Positions 1 through 9,081 are shown, numbered from the stretch's first letter. The stretch is DNA of 64,000 nt from Bacillus sp. (in: firmicutes) (GCA_017656295.1 JACDOC010000004.1:154645-218644), one strand, 5' to 3'. Notes: generated by a model from the letters alone, not told the origin. Numbers and translations are program-made.

Positions 1-995
1 AACGTTCCGACGGTTTCGTCTTTCCTTTTTAACGGAGCAATTATAGCTTTTTGTAACGGACAATGTTCGTGGTGACAAACGACGCGTTCACGTACGACAA
101 GCATCTCCCCTGTGTCTATGACGATCCGGGTTGTATCGGTTTGAATCGGCTGGTCAGTAAAATGATGATCAGCCCCTGCACCGACATGAGCCAAAATTCG
201 CTCACGATCGGTCACGGCCACAGCTACGGATGGCACTTCTCTGATAAATAGTTCACAAATAGCTTTCGCTGATGCAGGATTTAATCCATTTCGCAAGTGA
301 CTGACGGTTGCTTCCGCTAAACGCATCGCTTTTTCGGCATGCAACGCCCCCACTTTTTCTTCTTCTTGTAACACACTTCGAATGACAAGGATGAAAATAG
401 CGCATCCAATCCCGTTGGCGATTATCATTGGAATACCGATTTTCTCAACCAAGGCCCATGCCTGTTCGAACGGTTTAGCGGTTAATAAGATAACGAGCAT
501 TTGTAATGCTTCGGCACTCATACCAATATAGAGAGCGGAAGAAGATGATAACGCAAATGGTTTTTGCCTTCCCTTGGTTACAATTCCTGCCAACAAACCT
601 GCAATCATCGTTGATACTCCACATGCAACTGCGGTAAATCCACCGAGAAACAGGCGGTGTCCCCCAGCAATGATTCCAGCACCTAATCCTACACGCCAAC
701 CACCTAAAAGACCCGCAATAACAACACCAATGACGCGAGAATTAGCAATCGCTTCTTCTTCTTGTAAAAATCCAGCTCCTTTAGAAAACTCCGCCGTTTC
801 TGCGTGAATCGTTAATCCCGTGTAGGTCCCAATAATTCCGAACAGACCAAAAATAATCATAAATAGAAATCGTTGTATACTATTTAACTCCTGTTGGAAA
901 ATCAGCTTTCTAAAATACGGAAGTCTCGTAAGCAAAAAGGCGATCATTACGATTATCGCTAGTCGTTCAAACAACGAAAGCAGTAACTGCCACAC
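1..995 (-). CDS. lytS: LytS-type sensor histidine kinase, C-terminal part beyond the left edge
   Basis: The reading frame stays open from a GTG at 995 to the window edge, giving about 331 N-terminal residues. A GAGGGA ribosome site lies six bases before the GTG; the nearby ATG is out of frame and soon meets a stop. The protein opens with several hydrophobic helices containing the LytS signature NSRVIGVVIAGLLGG, then GLGAGIIAGGHR and GGFTAVACG (the 5TM-5TMR_LYT domain). It continues into a GAF-like cytoplasmic region ending in DETVGT. The kinase core should lie left of the window, probably followed by lytR. In this family LytS senses membrane potential or metabolites and, with LytR, controls autolysis and pyruvate uptake genes. 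The family call is firm; the signal sensed is not known here. Confidence 0.85.
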   Translation of the reverse strand, partial: MWQLLLSLFERLAIIVMIAFLLTRLPYFRKLIFQQELNSIQRFLFMIIFGLFGIIGTYTGLTIHAETAEFSKGAGFLQEEEAIANSRVIGVVIAGLLGGWRVGLGAGIIAGGHRLFLGGFTAVACGVSTMIAGLLAGIVTKGRQKPFALSSSSALYIGMSAEALQMLVILLTAKPFEQAWALVEKIGIPMIIANGIGCAIFILVIRSVLQEEEKVGALHAEKAMRLAEATVSHLRNGLNPASAKAICELFIREVPSVAVAVTDRERILAHVGAGADHHFTDQPIQTDTTRIVIDTGEMLVVRERVVCHHEHCPLQKAIIAPLKRKDETVGT

Positions 996-1290
996 ATGTA
1001 TTCCCTCAACTTTCAGAAATTGTACAAAAAAGATCCCGCAACACATAGTCGTGCCACGGGTTTATTTCTCTTTTTCCAGCTAACGATTCGCTACTTCTAT
1101 TATATTACTTGTTTGATAGGAGATAAAGAATGAAGTCGTTTTGGAGCTCACGTCATATTTTGGCTAATCTTTATCGGACTTTTTCATGGTGGCTAGTAAA
1201 AGAACCGATTAGTCTCATACTTTCATAGTAATCTTTCAATTTTGAAAAATTTGTTTATAATAGTAGTAATTAACAATCAGGAGGTTGAAC

Positions 1291-1851
1291 ATGGACATCG
1301 AAAAAATTTACGGAAATCTTCCTACTTTAGAAACGGAACGTCTACTTTTACGCAAAATTACGTTAGACGATGTGGAGGCAATGTTTTCGTATGCCTCAAA
1401 CGATGAAGTGACGAAGTATGTGACTTGGGATACGCATCGCTCCCTTGCGGATACGAAACAATACATCGATTTCGTTTTAAGCCAATACGAAAATAAACAG
1501 ATTGCACCATGGGGAATTGAATCGAAAGAAACAAAAAAATTCATCGGAACGATAGATTTTGTTTGGTGGCAACCCGCCCATCAAAAAGCGGAAATCGGCT
1601 ACGTCATTTCCGATAAATACTGGGGAAAAGGAATTGCCACTGAAGCTTCGAAAAAACTCATACAATTTGGCTTTGAAGAAATGGATCTTGTTCGCATTCA
1701 AGCAATATGTTTCGTTGAAAATACAGCATCTGCTCGGGTAATGGAAAAAGTAGGAATGACATTTGAAGGCATTTTACGTAAAGCGATGTTTGTGAAAGGG
1801 AAGCATCGGGATTTAAAGATGTATTCTATCATTAAAAGCGATATACGTTAA
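1291..1851 (+). CDS. GNAT acetyltransferase, RimJ/RimL type
   Basis: 186 residues. An in-frame TTG lies at 1285, but the ATG at 1291 sits six bases after a perfect AGGAGG, so 1291 is chosen. The N-terminal LETERLLLRKI is the usual opening of RimJ/RimL-like N-acetyltransferases. The acetyl-CoA loop region EIGYVISDKYWGKGIATEA and the late motif NTASARVMEKVGM complete the fold. Such proteins acetylate protein N-termini or small amines; the substrate here cannot be read from sequence. It stands alone, with a TATAAT at 1256-1261 as a possible -10 element and a terminator about 130 bases downstream. A second paralogue of this type lies at 9082-9624. Confidence 0.9.
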   Translation: MDIEKIYGNLPTLETERLLLRKITLDDVEAMFSYASNDEVTKYVTWDTHRSLADTKQYIDFVLSQYENKQIAPWGIESKETKKFIGTIDFVWWQPAHQKAEIGYVISDKYWGKGIATEASKKLIQFGFEEMDLVRIQAICFVENTASARVMEKVGMTFEGILRKAMFVKGKHRDLKMYSIIKSDIR

Positions 1852-1980
1852 TTATTTATAATAATTCGTTCCTTAAACAATTCAATTAACAAGGTAATTA
1901 GTCAATACAATTAGCACAAAATAACGATAAAAATCGTAACTAAAGAGCTATGGTCTGAACCCTATTTTGTCTGCAGCCTG

Positions 1981-2015
1981 AAACGCTCAGATTTTCATTC
2001 TGAGCGTTTTTAATA
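1981..2015 (+). terminator. Rho-independent terminator
   Basis: Inverted repeat AAACGCTCAG / CTGAGCGTTT (1981-1990 and 2000-2009) with a T-rich tail. It lies between the acetyltransferase and the convergent gene at 2071. The preceding 27 bases (1955-1981) resemble a stretch before another terminator at 31989-32014. Confidence 0.8.
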
Positions 2016-2070
2016 TCCATTTTACTGTTTCTTGTTTCACTAACGCATCTATTAGCATTAACTGTAATAT

Positions 2071-2439
2071 TTATTTAAGACCGCTTAAATGTTCATGAAT
2101 TAACTTCCATTCTCCTTTTTCGTTCTTTACGAACACATTAGTGGCTCTTCCACTCCCCGAAACAAATTCTCCGTTATGATAACCTTCATATTGATATGTA
2201 TAAGTACAAGTTGCAGAATTTTCGTCAACGGTTAACCAATGTACATTGTTTGCAGTATAAACTTCTTCTTTAATGGTGTCCCAAGCATTTTCAAAATATT
2301 TTTGGATTTCTTGCATCGTTGTACATGTTTTATCTGTAAACCAAAAAATAGCATTTTCATGTAATACTTTTTTCACATTGTTGAAATCATGAGTATTCGT
2401 TGCCTCTATGTATTGTTGTAATACTTTTTTATAATCCAT
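2071..2439 (-). CDS. SnoaL-like / NTF2-fold protein
   Basis: 122 residues; the ATG at 2439 follows a good AAGGAGG site. The layout is that of a SnoaL/DUF4440-type NTF2-like domain: an N-terminal helix with YIEATNTHDFNNVKKVLHENAIFWFTD, then alternating strands ending in FVKNEKGEWKLIHEHLS, a typical NTF2 C-terminal strand. Members are small cone-shaped barrels used as isomerases, cyclases or ligand-binding proteins, often of unknown role. No operon partner is evident: the next gene on the same strand is over 200 bases upstream with its own ribosome site. Function beyond fold is not claimed. Confidence 0.8.
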   Translation of the reverse strand: MDYKKVLQQYIEATNTHDFNNVKKVLHENAIFWFTDKTCTTMQEIQKYFENAWDTIKEEVYTANNVHWLTVDENSATCTYTYQYEGYHNGEFVSGSGRATNVFVKNEKGEWKLIHEHLSGLK

Positions 2440-2664
2440 TTATTTAAGCCTCCTTAACAACTATTGTTTAAATTTTCATGTTATTTAAATTTCTTCCTGA
2501 TTAGTATCTAAAGCGTTATTCAATCAAAGTTTTAGACTTTTTATCGGAAATACCTAATCTTTGAACAGAGGTAAGATAAATTCCTCACCAAAATAACAAT
2601 CATTCTAGTATATAAATTAGCAATCGTTTTGACAAGTTAATTTTTATAAGCACAGTCAAAAAAT

Positions 2665-3054
2665 TTAATCAGACGGTGCTACTAATTCAACCTTAATCCT
2701 GTCTGGATCTTCAAAATAGACAGCGTAATGATTTTCACCTCCAGCATAAGGGTGTTTATCAAGGTATAGAATATTTATTCCTTTTTCTTGTAATTTTTCG
2801 GTAATTTCATCAACTTGTTTCTTAGATTTTGCATAAAAAGCTAAATGATTAAGACCTACTCTGCATCGATGATATGGAATATCCAGAAAACGTTCTTCTA
2901 CTTGAACAAAGACGATATAAGTATTTCTGTATTTCCAACTGATTCCAGATTCCCATTTCTGATATTGCTCATACCCAAGTTCTGTTAACAACCAATTCCA
3001 AAATTTTATTGTTTCCGATAGGTTGGACACATAAATTTCAATATGATGTAGCAT
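2665..3054 (-). CDS. VOC-family (glyoxalase/bleomycin resistance) protein
   Basis: 129 residues from the ATG at 3054, seven bases after GAGAGG; an upstream TTG at 3069 sits on that ribosome site and is unlikely. One vicinal-oxygen-chelate domain can be followed: MLHHIEIYVSNLSETIKFWNWLL at the N-terminus (metal-ligand position His4), a central RVGLNHLAFYAKSKKQVDEI, and a C-terminal HYAVYFEDPDRIKVELV with the usual terminal acidic ligand (EL). Members include glyoxalases, dioxygenases and antibiotic-binding proteins. The substrate cannot be assigned. The gene is monocistronic by spacing. Confidence 0.85.
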   Translation of the reverse strand: MLHHIEIYVSNLSETIKFWNWLLTELGYEQYQKWESGISWKYRNTYIVFVQVEERFLDIPYHRCRVGLNHLAFYAKSKKQVDEITEKLQEKGINILYLDKHPYAGGENHYAVYFEDPDRIKVELVAPSD

Positions 3055-3358
3055 GTCATGTCCTCTCAATTACAATTTTATGTAATAAATGTTAATATCT
3101 TTATTTTAGAACATCAGTTGTGGAATATAAATATAAAAAAATAATTAACAGAACCAATCATCAAGGATTTGAAACCATTTGTACCTTAAAAGTGATTTAT
3201 GCACCACCTTTTTTCTTCTCCAACCCCCTCCCTCTCTTCCCAGACGGTGAATCCCTACGATTAAAATGAACTTTTCAAATATAACTCGTCTATTGGATAT
3301 TTAATAATCTATGTTATGCTTATAATGGTAAAAATCTAAACAGAAAAGGTGCATAGCA

Positions 3359-4498
3359 ATGAAGTCATTCATCGTCGTTGGAGGCGGAATTTTAGGTGCA
3401 TCTACCGCTTATCATTTAGTGAAAGAAGGTGCGTCGGTCACCTTAATTGACCGAAACGACAAAGGACAAGCAACGGAGGCCGCAGCAGGCATTGTTTGTC
3501 CGTGGCTTTCGCAACGTCGAAATAAAAAATGGTATCGCTTAGTAAAAGGCGGAGCCAAATTTTATCCATCCTTCATTGAGGAGCTTCAATCGTACGGTGC
3601 AACCGATACAGGCTATGAACGAGTTGGGGTTCTCTGTCTTCATACTGATGAAGAAAAGCTGCAAAAAATTGAAGAAAGAGCCTACACACGTCGGAAAGAT
3701 GCCCCAGAAATAGGCGAAATTACGAGATTGTCAGCAGAGGAAACAAAAGCGCTATTTCCTGCCTTAGCGGATGAGTATCAATCGATTCACGTTACCGGGG
3801 CTGCCCGCGTCAATGGATGCGCCCTTCGCGATTCGCTTGTAAAAGTCGCTCAACAATTGGGGGCTACTTATATTCAAGGAAGTGCCAGCCTCCTATATGA
3901 TGGGACTCATGTCACTGGTGTAGAAGTGAACGGAAAACAGATGGAAGCTGATGCGGTCATTGTAACAGCAGGTGCTTGGTCAAAAGAAATTTTACTGCCG
4001 CTAGGGATCGAGTTTTTAGTCACACCGCAACGAGCTCAAATTGTTCAGCTCGACCGGCCTGAAAAGGATTCGGACCATTGGCCTGTCGTGATGCCACCGA
4101 ATAACCAATATTTATTGACCTTTCGAGGTGGCCGTGTAGTAGTTGGAGCTACCTATGAAGATGGCGTCGGCTTTGACTATCGCGTAACGGCTGGTGGTTT
4201 ACATGAGGTCATCCATAAAGCGTTAACGGTAGCTCCAGGATTAGAAAATTGTACGCACGTCGAAACAAAAGTTGGGTTCCGTCCATATACTCCTGGTTTT
4301 CTACCAGTATTTGGGCCACTTCCAGGATTTACGGGCATCTATGTCGGGAATGGTCTAGGCGCGACTGGACTTACAGCAGGTCCTTACTTAGGATCTGAGT
4401 TAGCGAAACTTGTTCTCGGACAACCGACGGAATTAGATCCAAACGAATATCATGTGGGTGAAGCGATTGCTGCAAAAGATGAGACGGAAGAAAGCTGA
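3359..4498 (+). CDS. FAD-dependent oxidoreductase, D-amino-acid/glycine oxidase (DAO) family
   Basis: 379 residues, ATG at 3359 preceded by AAAAGGTG. The N-terminal dinucleotide-binding motif is VVGGGILGASTAYHL, followed by an acidic residue ending strand 2 (LIDRND) and EAAAGIVCPW. The C-terminal block contains TKVGFRPYTPGFLPVFGPLPG and GNGLGATGLTAGP, the second FAD-contacting region of DAO-fold enzymes. Such enzymes oxidise D-amino acids, glycine, sarcosine or proline. Length matches single-domain members. There is no thiamine gene beside it, so a ThiO role is not indicated. It is a single-gene unit ending at a strong terminator at 4550. Confidence 0.88.
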   Translation: MKSFIVVGGGILGASTAYHLVKEGASVTLIDRNDKGQATEAAAGIVCPWLSQRRNKKWYRLVKGGAKFYPSFIEELQSYGATDTGYERVGVLCLHTDEEKLQKIEERAYTRRKDAPEIGEITRLSAEETKALFPALADEYQSIHVTGAARVNGCALRDSLVKVAQQLGATYIQGSASLLYDGTHVTGVEVNGKQMEADAVIVTAGAWSKEILLPLGIEFLVTPQRAQIVQLDRPEKDSDHWPVVMPPNNQYLLTFRGGRVVVGATYEDGVGFDYRVTAGGLHEVIHKALTVAPGLENCTHVETKVGFRPYTPGFLPVFGPLPGFTGIYVGNGLGATGLTAGPYLGSELAKLVLGQPTELDPNEYHVGEAIAAKDETEES

Positions 4499-4549
4499 GG
4501 AATTTTCCTTAACTGGTTCACTTACGAGAGAAAACACGAATCTATTATC

Positions 4550-4582
4550 AGACCAATTCGTATAGGAATTGGTCTTTTTATT
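4550..4582 (+). terminator. Rho-independent terminator
   Basis: AGACCAATTC (4550-4559) pairs with GAATTGGTCT (4566-4575) and is followed by a T-rich run, about 50 bases after the oxidoreductase stop codon. Confidence 0.9.
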
Positions 4583-4974
4583 TTTATTAATATTACAGCA
4601 TTTGTTAAATGGTGGTTATTTTTGTGTGGGATGTGATTTACTTCAGATCAATCACCCTGTTGTCAATATAGGATAATTTTAGAAAATTTTAGAATTTAAT
4701 GATAATATGTTTGTAAAGGTCGGTTAACTAAAAACAATTAAGTTTCACTCTACCACTAAAGGGCCATTTTCTGGAATAAGTAAGAGAATTATTTTCTTAG
4801 CTTCTGTAATAATTTACACTTATTAAAAAAGGGCGCACACCAAACTTTGACATTCGCCATATCAGGGCGTCCCCAACAAGAGTGTTGGGGCATGTAAAAG
4901 CGTGAGGCATAGTTTTGCATAGCTATCAACTACTTAAAGCCTCTGAAAAGCCCTAAGAAGCCCTTACAGTTTTT
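4583..4974. other. Gene-free stretch with a short hairpin
   Basis: I see no supported gene here. A hairpin CCCCAACA / TGTTGGGG lies at 4871-4890, 85 bases past the end of the dead fra copy. It lacks a clear T-run on either side. Confidence 0.4.
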
Positions 4975-5346
4975 CTATTTCCGCCAAAAAGTTGAACAGT
5001 CAGTCTTATCCTTGATATTAAATTCAATTATCTTCTCTAGCAATTCGTAATTTACCGGCTCATTCCACGGAATTCGAAACAAGCCTTTGGTAGCGCTGTA
5101 GCCAGCTTGGGCGATTTCATCGGCAAAATGTACCATTGTCTCTTCTTCGGGTGAAACGCTCAAATGATGTTTCGCTGTGGAGAAGCCGATGATAAATGTG
5201 CCGTGATCGGTAAACATTGGCGTATTCCACTTGATTTGCGGTTCCAAATTTGGGAATTTATTAGCAACCTACGCCAAAATTTCCTCTGTTCGGTCGCGGT
5301 GGTCGGGGTTATCGATACCTGCTAAATATTTTGCAAAAACTTCCAT
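4975..5346 (-). pseudogene. fra: Frataxin-like Fra/YdhG copy killed by one nonsense codon
   Basis: Exactly 124 codons including the stop, the same length as its intact neighbour. It has its own GGAGG site before an ATG at 5346. Translation runs MEVFAKYLAGIDNPDHRDRT and then meets TAG in place of the Trp codon found in the intact copy (LTWVTKKF there, LA-stop-VANKF here). Downstream it is open and well conserved to the terminal TFWRK. Several residues ([20 protein letters not shown]) match the B. subtilis YdhG consensus better than the intact copy does, so the more ancestral-looking duplicate is the dead one. A sequencing error or readthrough is possible but not needed. Confidence 0.85.
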
Positions 5347-5368
5347 GTCTTCCTCCTTCGATATTATG

Positions 5369-5740
5369 CTATCTCCGCCAAAAATTCGAATTCTCAGCCT
5401 TATCCTTGATATTAAATTCAATTATCTTCTCTAGCAATTCGTAATTAACTGGTTCAGTCCATTGAATTCGGAACAAGCGTGAAGAAGCGCTGTAGCCAGC
5501 TTGGGCGATTTCATCGGCAAAATGCACCATTGTCTCTTCTTCGGGTAAAATGCTCAAATGATTCTTTGCTGCGGCAAACATAATGATGTATGTGCCGTGA
5601 TCGGTAAACGTGGGTTTGTTCCACTTGATTTGCGGTTCCAGGTTTGGAAATTTCTTAGTTACCCAAGTCAAAACTTCTTCCGTTCTGGACCGATGTTGCG
5701 GGTTATCAATATGCGCTAAATATTCTGCAAAAACTTCCAT
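5369..5740 (-). CDS. fra: Frataxin-like iron chaperone Fra (YdhG/DUF1801)
   Basis: 123 residues, matching the family length. MEVFAEYLAHIDNPQHRSRTEEVLTW, EPQIKWNKPTFTDHGTYII and the C-terminal [20 protein letters not shown] follow B. subtilis YdhG (Fra), which in the literature acts as an iron donor for Fe-S cluster and haem assembly. A second copy lies 22 bases downstream on the same strand and is inactivated, so this is a tandem duplication with one survivor. The start ATG follows a GGAGG site. This copy has drifted at the C-terminus (Ser/Asn where YdhG has Cys-Ser-Thr), so its activity is a reasonable inference, not proven. Confidence 0.85.
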   Translation of the reverse strand: MEVFAEYLAHIDNPQHRSRTEEVLTWVTKKFPNLEPQIKWNKPTFTDHGTYIIMFAAAKNHLSILPEEETMVHFADEIAQAGYSASSRLFRIQWTEPVNYELLEKIIEFNIKDKAENSNFWRR

Positions 5741-6364
5741 ATTGTTCCCTCCTAAAATAAAAAATTATGTCGTTCAGAGAAATTCCTCAATTCCATTCGT
5801 CGTTAAAACTCCTCACAGAACCGTTCAGACACGTTCTTAAACAACACCTATTTCCAACTATATATTTAGTCAAAATGGCTTAAAACGCAAATTAGAGGCT
5901 TTAAAAAGTATCTGACTTGTATCGCCAGCGATAGCTGGTCAGTCTAAAAGTATATTACTACATGTCATCTATAGCTACATAGCATAAATCCTTATTTTAA
6001 ATTTTCAACTTTGCAACGCACTCATCTTTATTTTGTTCCCAAGCAACCTAAATTTCCTTTATTTTCTTCCCTTTAAGACCATCTAACCTTATTTATGGTC
6101 ATTTATTATTTGAGATGGTTCAGTATAGAATTTAGGATTATAATTTTTTATTCCTAACATATAAATCACCTATTGTTTAAGTTCGTATTAATTAATGATT
6201 TTATCATTCCTTCTTCAACTACTTACCCGTTATCCATCCATGCCTCACGTTGCGTCACCACAGATTATAGAAAAAATTCTGTTCTTACATGAGAGTGATA
6301 AAAAATTAGTCATCGTTTATTTTAGTGATAATTTCTATTCCGTCTATTTCAGTTATCGTCAAGT
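5741..6364. other. AT-rich intergenic stretch
   Basis: No gene is supported. A 62-codon open frame at 6195-6383 lacks a ribosome site and resembles nothing I know. The right end runs into the 21-bp repeat at 6365. Confidence 0.4.
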
Positions 6365-6424
6365 GTTTTGCACTTCCGACTGAATGTTTTGCACTTCTCG
6401 CCACTTGTTTTGCAGTTTTATAAG
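6365..6424. repeat. 21-bp direct repeat, about 2.8 units
   Basis: Three successive units start at 6365, 6386 and 6407, each opening GTTTTGCA. The first two continue CTTCCGACTGAAT and CTTCTCGCCACTT. On the opposite strand the second unit contains GCGAGAAGTGCAA, identical to the core of the 21-bp array at the right end of the window (63839-64000). There are no spacers, so this is not a CRISPR. Confidence 0.8.
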
Positions 6425-6476
6425 AAAGCAGCAAATAAAAAAACAGGAGTCCCCCCCTGCTTCTATCATTAAATGA

Positions 6477-7199
6477 TTATTCTACTCCATAAAATACTTT
6501 TAAAATAAATTCCCGTTGAGGTACTTGGAGTCGCTCAAACGATGCTATAAAGTCGGTATTGTCGTAAGGGATTTCTTTTAATTGAACTGTAACTTGACGG
6601 TTTTGGTGGACCTCTACTATTCCATATCTAGCATACGGTTGATGATGACACCCTAAGGCACCTGGATTAAGGTAAAGCCGCTTGTTCGTTTGAAAATGAT
6701 GAACAGGATGATGGTGTCCGAAACAAACGACGTCATATGGTGTGCCGTCGTACATGGTGTCTAGTTTTTCACCAGATGGATCTGGGTCAATACGTTTGAT
6801 TTGACCATCCGACTTTAAGTGATAATGCACAAAAAGAAAATTTTTCCCGAAAACATCGACTTCTAACATTTGTGGCAGTTCCATAAGTTTTGGGATAAAG
6901 CTTTTATCCAATTGGGATGCTACCCATTCATGATGCGACCTGGCGTGCTCATGTCCTGGTAATGGACCTTTTCCTTGAATGATTGATAAAACGGCCTCAT
7001 CATGATTCCCTTTTACAAAAGCAATATCCCCTCGATAAAACAACATATCTAATACTTCATTTGTATTTGGACCAATGGCTATTAAGTCTCCTAAGCAATA
7101 AAGATGATCCACGCCTTCCCTCTCGATGTCTGCCAAAGCGGCTTGTAAGGCTGGAGCATTCCCATGGATATCCGTAATAATGGCAAGCTTCATCGACAT
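6477..7199 (-). CDS. Cytoplasmic metallophosphoesterase (YfcE-like)
   Basis: 240 residues. Calcineurin-like motifs appear in order: DIHGN near residue 9, GDLIAIGPN near 37, GNHDE near 64, an HYH pair in mid-protein and GHHHPVHH near 160. These are the two-metal ligands of bacterial DNA-damage/phosphodiesterase-type phosphoesterases. There is no signal peptide, so it acts in the cytoplasm. The first ATG (7199) is five bases after AGGAGA; a second in-frame ATG lies six bases further on. Natural substrate is unknown. The gene is separated from the EamA transporter upstream by about 60 bases and may be co-transcribed with it. Confidence 0.85.
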   Translation of the reverse strand: MSMKLAIITDIHGNAPALQAALADIEREGVDHLYCLGDLIAIGPNTNEVLDMLFYRGDIAFVKGNHDEAVLSIIQGKGPLPGHEHARSHHEWVASQLDKSFIPKLMELPQMLEVDVFGKNFLFVHYHLKSDGQIKRIDPDPSGEKLDTMYDGTPYDVVCFGHHHPVHHFQTNKRLYLNPGALGCHHQPYARYGIVEVHQNRQVTVQLKEIPYDNTDFIASFERLQVPQREFILKVFYGVE

Positions 7200-7256
7200 A
7201 TGGATCTCCTACTCCTTTTCAGAAGCATTGTTCACCTATTTACTTTAGCAAAATTT

Positions 7257-8201
7257 TCACAAATTGGCATCTATGTTCCTCGGACGATTCGTCAGATGAA
7301 AGGACATCTTCTTTTTTCCTTTGATCAGCTGTTTATTTTTCCATTGTGAAAAGAAATAACATCCGATTATGACGATTGCAGCCCCCACCAATTGAACATT
7401 GGTCATTTGTCCCCCCAAAAATATGTAGGCTAAAAACGAAGTAAATACAGGGTTAAAGTTCATAAAAATGCCTGCAGCTGTTGCTCCTAAGTGTTTGACA
7501 CCAACGCTCCAGAGCACCATGCAAACAACGGTTGAAACCACTCCAGTGTATAAAATCGCACTTACAAATTCCCCGTTTACATTTGTTACTGAAAAGGTTG
7601 GGGCATTCAATGGAATCAGTATGATGAGCCCAAAAATTCCCGCGTACAAAGTAGCCAAGAGCGGTGAGACCTTCGTTGTTGCCCACTTGCTGCAAACCGA
7701 ATAAAGTCCCCATACCCCCACAGCAGCCAACATGATTACATCTCCTTTGTTGAATTGAAAAGATACGAGCATATCGACATTCCCTTTCGTCAACACAAGG
7801 AGAACCCCAAAAAAGGAAAACATCATCGCGGTGATTTGAAGAAACGTGATCTTTTCTTTTAAAAAAAACGATGAAAAAACAGCTATTGATATCGCATTTA
7901 ACGTGGTAATCAATCCTACGTTCGTCGCGGTTGTATGTTTTACCGCTAAAAATTGAAATAGGTTAAATAAAACAACCCCTGTTAGTCCCATGAAAAATAA
8001 CGGTAACCACGCTTCTTTCGGTGGTATCATTTTCTTTTCCTTCCACCAAACGATTGGGATTAAACAAATGACGGCAATGATCCATCGTAAACTCGTTAAG
8101 GTCATGGGCGAAGCGTGTTCGACTATTAATTTAGAAACAACGAAATTCCCTGCCCATAAAAAGCTCGTAACCAGCAATAACAGATAATAAACGTAGGTCA
8201 T
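7257..8201 (-). CDS. EamA/DMT-family transporter
   Basis: 314 residues starting MTYVYYLLLL at 8201, just after GGGGAG; an in-frame upstream start at 8249 has no good ribosome site. Ten hydrophobic segments are visible in two repeats of five, each an EamA domain (first repeat includes GNFVVSKLIVEH, second ATAAGIFMNFNPVFTSFLAYIFLGG). Members export amino acids, nucleosides or other metabolites by drug/metabolite-exchange. It is divergent from an Lrp/AsnC regulator about 195 bases away, the usual arrangement for an amino-acid-responsive exporter. Amino-acid export is therefore the best guess. Confidence 0.87.
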   Translation of the reverse strand: MTYVYYLLLLVTSFLWAGNFVVSKLIVEHASPMTLTSLRWIIAVICLIPIVWWKEKKMIPPKEAWLPLFFMGLTGVVLFNLFQFLAVKHTTATNVGLITTLNAISIAVFSSFFLKEKITFLQITAMMFSFFGVLLVLTKGNVDMLVSFQFNKGDVIMLAAVGVWGLYSVCSKWATTKVSPLLATLYAGIFGLIILIPLNAPTFSVTNVNGEFVSAILYTGVVSTVVCMVLWSVGVKHLGATAAGIFMNFNPVFTSFLAYIFLGGQMTNVQLVGAAIVIIGCYFFSQWKNKQLIKGKKKMSFHLTNRPRNIDANL

Positions 8202-8395
8202 GCTCTTCTCCCCTGTTCCCCTCTTCAGATTTATTAATAATATTAACACTGTTCATACTCTTACAAAATATTATTTTGTATTATATAATTACTTTAAAAT
8301 AATCAAAAGTTCATCTTATCATTTATTAAATTTTCTTCATTATCTAACGTAAAATGAACCATTTTTTGAAATAATCGAAAGAGGAGGGACCATGG

Positions 8396-8881
8396 GTGAG
8401 CTCTCACGTTCGAAAAGGATTAGATGAAGTTGATCTACAAATCTTACATGTGTTACAAACAAACGCCCAAATCAGTAATGCCGAGCTGGCACGTCAAGTG
8501 AATTTATCTCCTCCAGCGACGCATACACGTGTGAAACGGTTAGAAAACGAAGGGTATATCGATCGCCAAGTCGTTATTTTGAATCAAGAAAAGCTAGGGT
8601 TTAACCTACTATGCTTTATTTTTATTAGTACGAACTTTCATCAAGCAGAAAAACTCGAAGTATTGGAAAACGCCTTTGCGGCTATGCCAGAAGTGCTTGA
8701 GTGTCACTGTTTGACCGGAGAGTATGATTATGTATTAAAAGTCGCCATCAAAGACCGAAACGATTTAGAAGCCTTTATTCGTAAGCTGAATAGCCTGGGG
8801 ATTACAAGAATTCAAACGAGTCTTTCGTTACGTGAAGTGAAGTATTCCACGGCTTTACCGATTATGGAAGAGGAAGAATAA
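8396..8881 (+). CDS. Lrp/AsnC-family transcriptional regulator
   Basis: 161 residues from a GTG at 8396, six bases after GAGGAGGGA; a nearby ATG at 8392 is out of frame and terminates after 11 codons. Residues about 8-60 form the winged helix-turn-helix (LDEVDLQILHVLQTNAQIS, then PPATHTRVKRLENEGYI). The C-terminal part is the RAM ligand-binding domain (CHCLTGEYDYVLKVAIKDRNDLE). Such proteins bind amino acids and form oligomers. Its divergent neighbour is an EamA exporter, the likely target. The intergenic region is AT-rich, as expected for an Lrp site, but I could not define an operator. Confidence 0.9.
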   Translation: MSSHVRKGLDEVDLQILHVLQTNAQISNAELARQVNLSPPATHTRVKRLENEGYIDRQVVILNQEKLGFNLLCFIFISTNFHQAEKLEVLENAFAAMPEVLECHCLTGEYDYVLKVAIKDRNDLEAFIRKLNSLGITRIQTSLSLREVKYSTALPIMEEEE

Positions 8882-8976
8882 AATGGTGGAGATTCGACTA
8901 ACGGGTTCACTTTGGGAAGGGAAAAATGTTAAAAAACACATTTAACCCAACAATAACAATATAAATCGCAAAGAAA

Positions 8977-9014
8977 AACGCTCGAATTTTTTTCCGAGCG
9001 TTACTCTTTCTTCT
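8977..9014 (+). terminator. Probable Rho-independent terminator
   Basis: AACGCTCG (8977-8984) and CGAGCGTT (8995-9002) flank a loop of Ts and are followed by a pyrimidine-rich tail. It sits between the convergent Lrp and acetyltransferase genes. Confidence 0.65.
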
Positions 9015-9081
9015 TATTGGGTTAACGTACTCGATGATGGATTCCTTAAGTTACATTATATTTTCTAGCTTTGGTTATAGA

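Noticed and set aside
4871..4890. Hairpin CCCCAACA/TGTTGGGG as a terminator
   Set aside because: It has no T-run on either strand and lies far from the end of the dead fra copy.
6195..6383. 62-codon plus-strand frame
   Set aside because: No ribosome site, no recognisable domain, and its end lies inside the 21-bp repeat.
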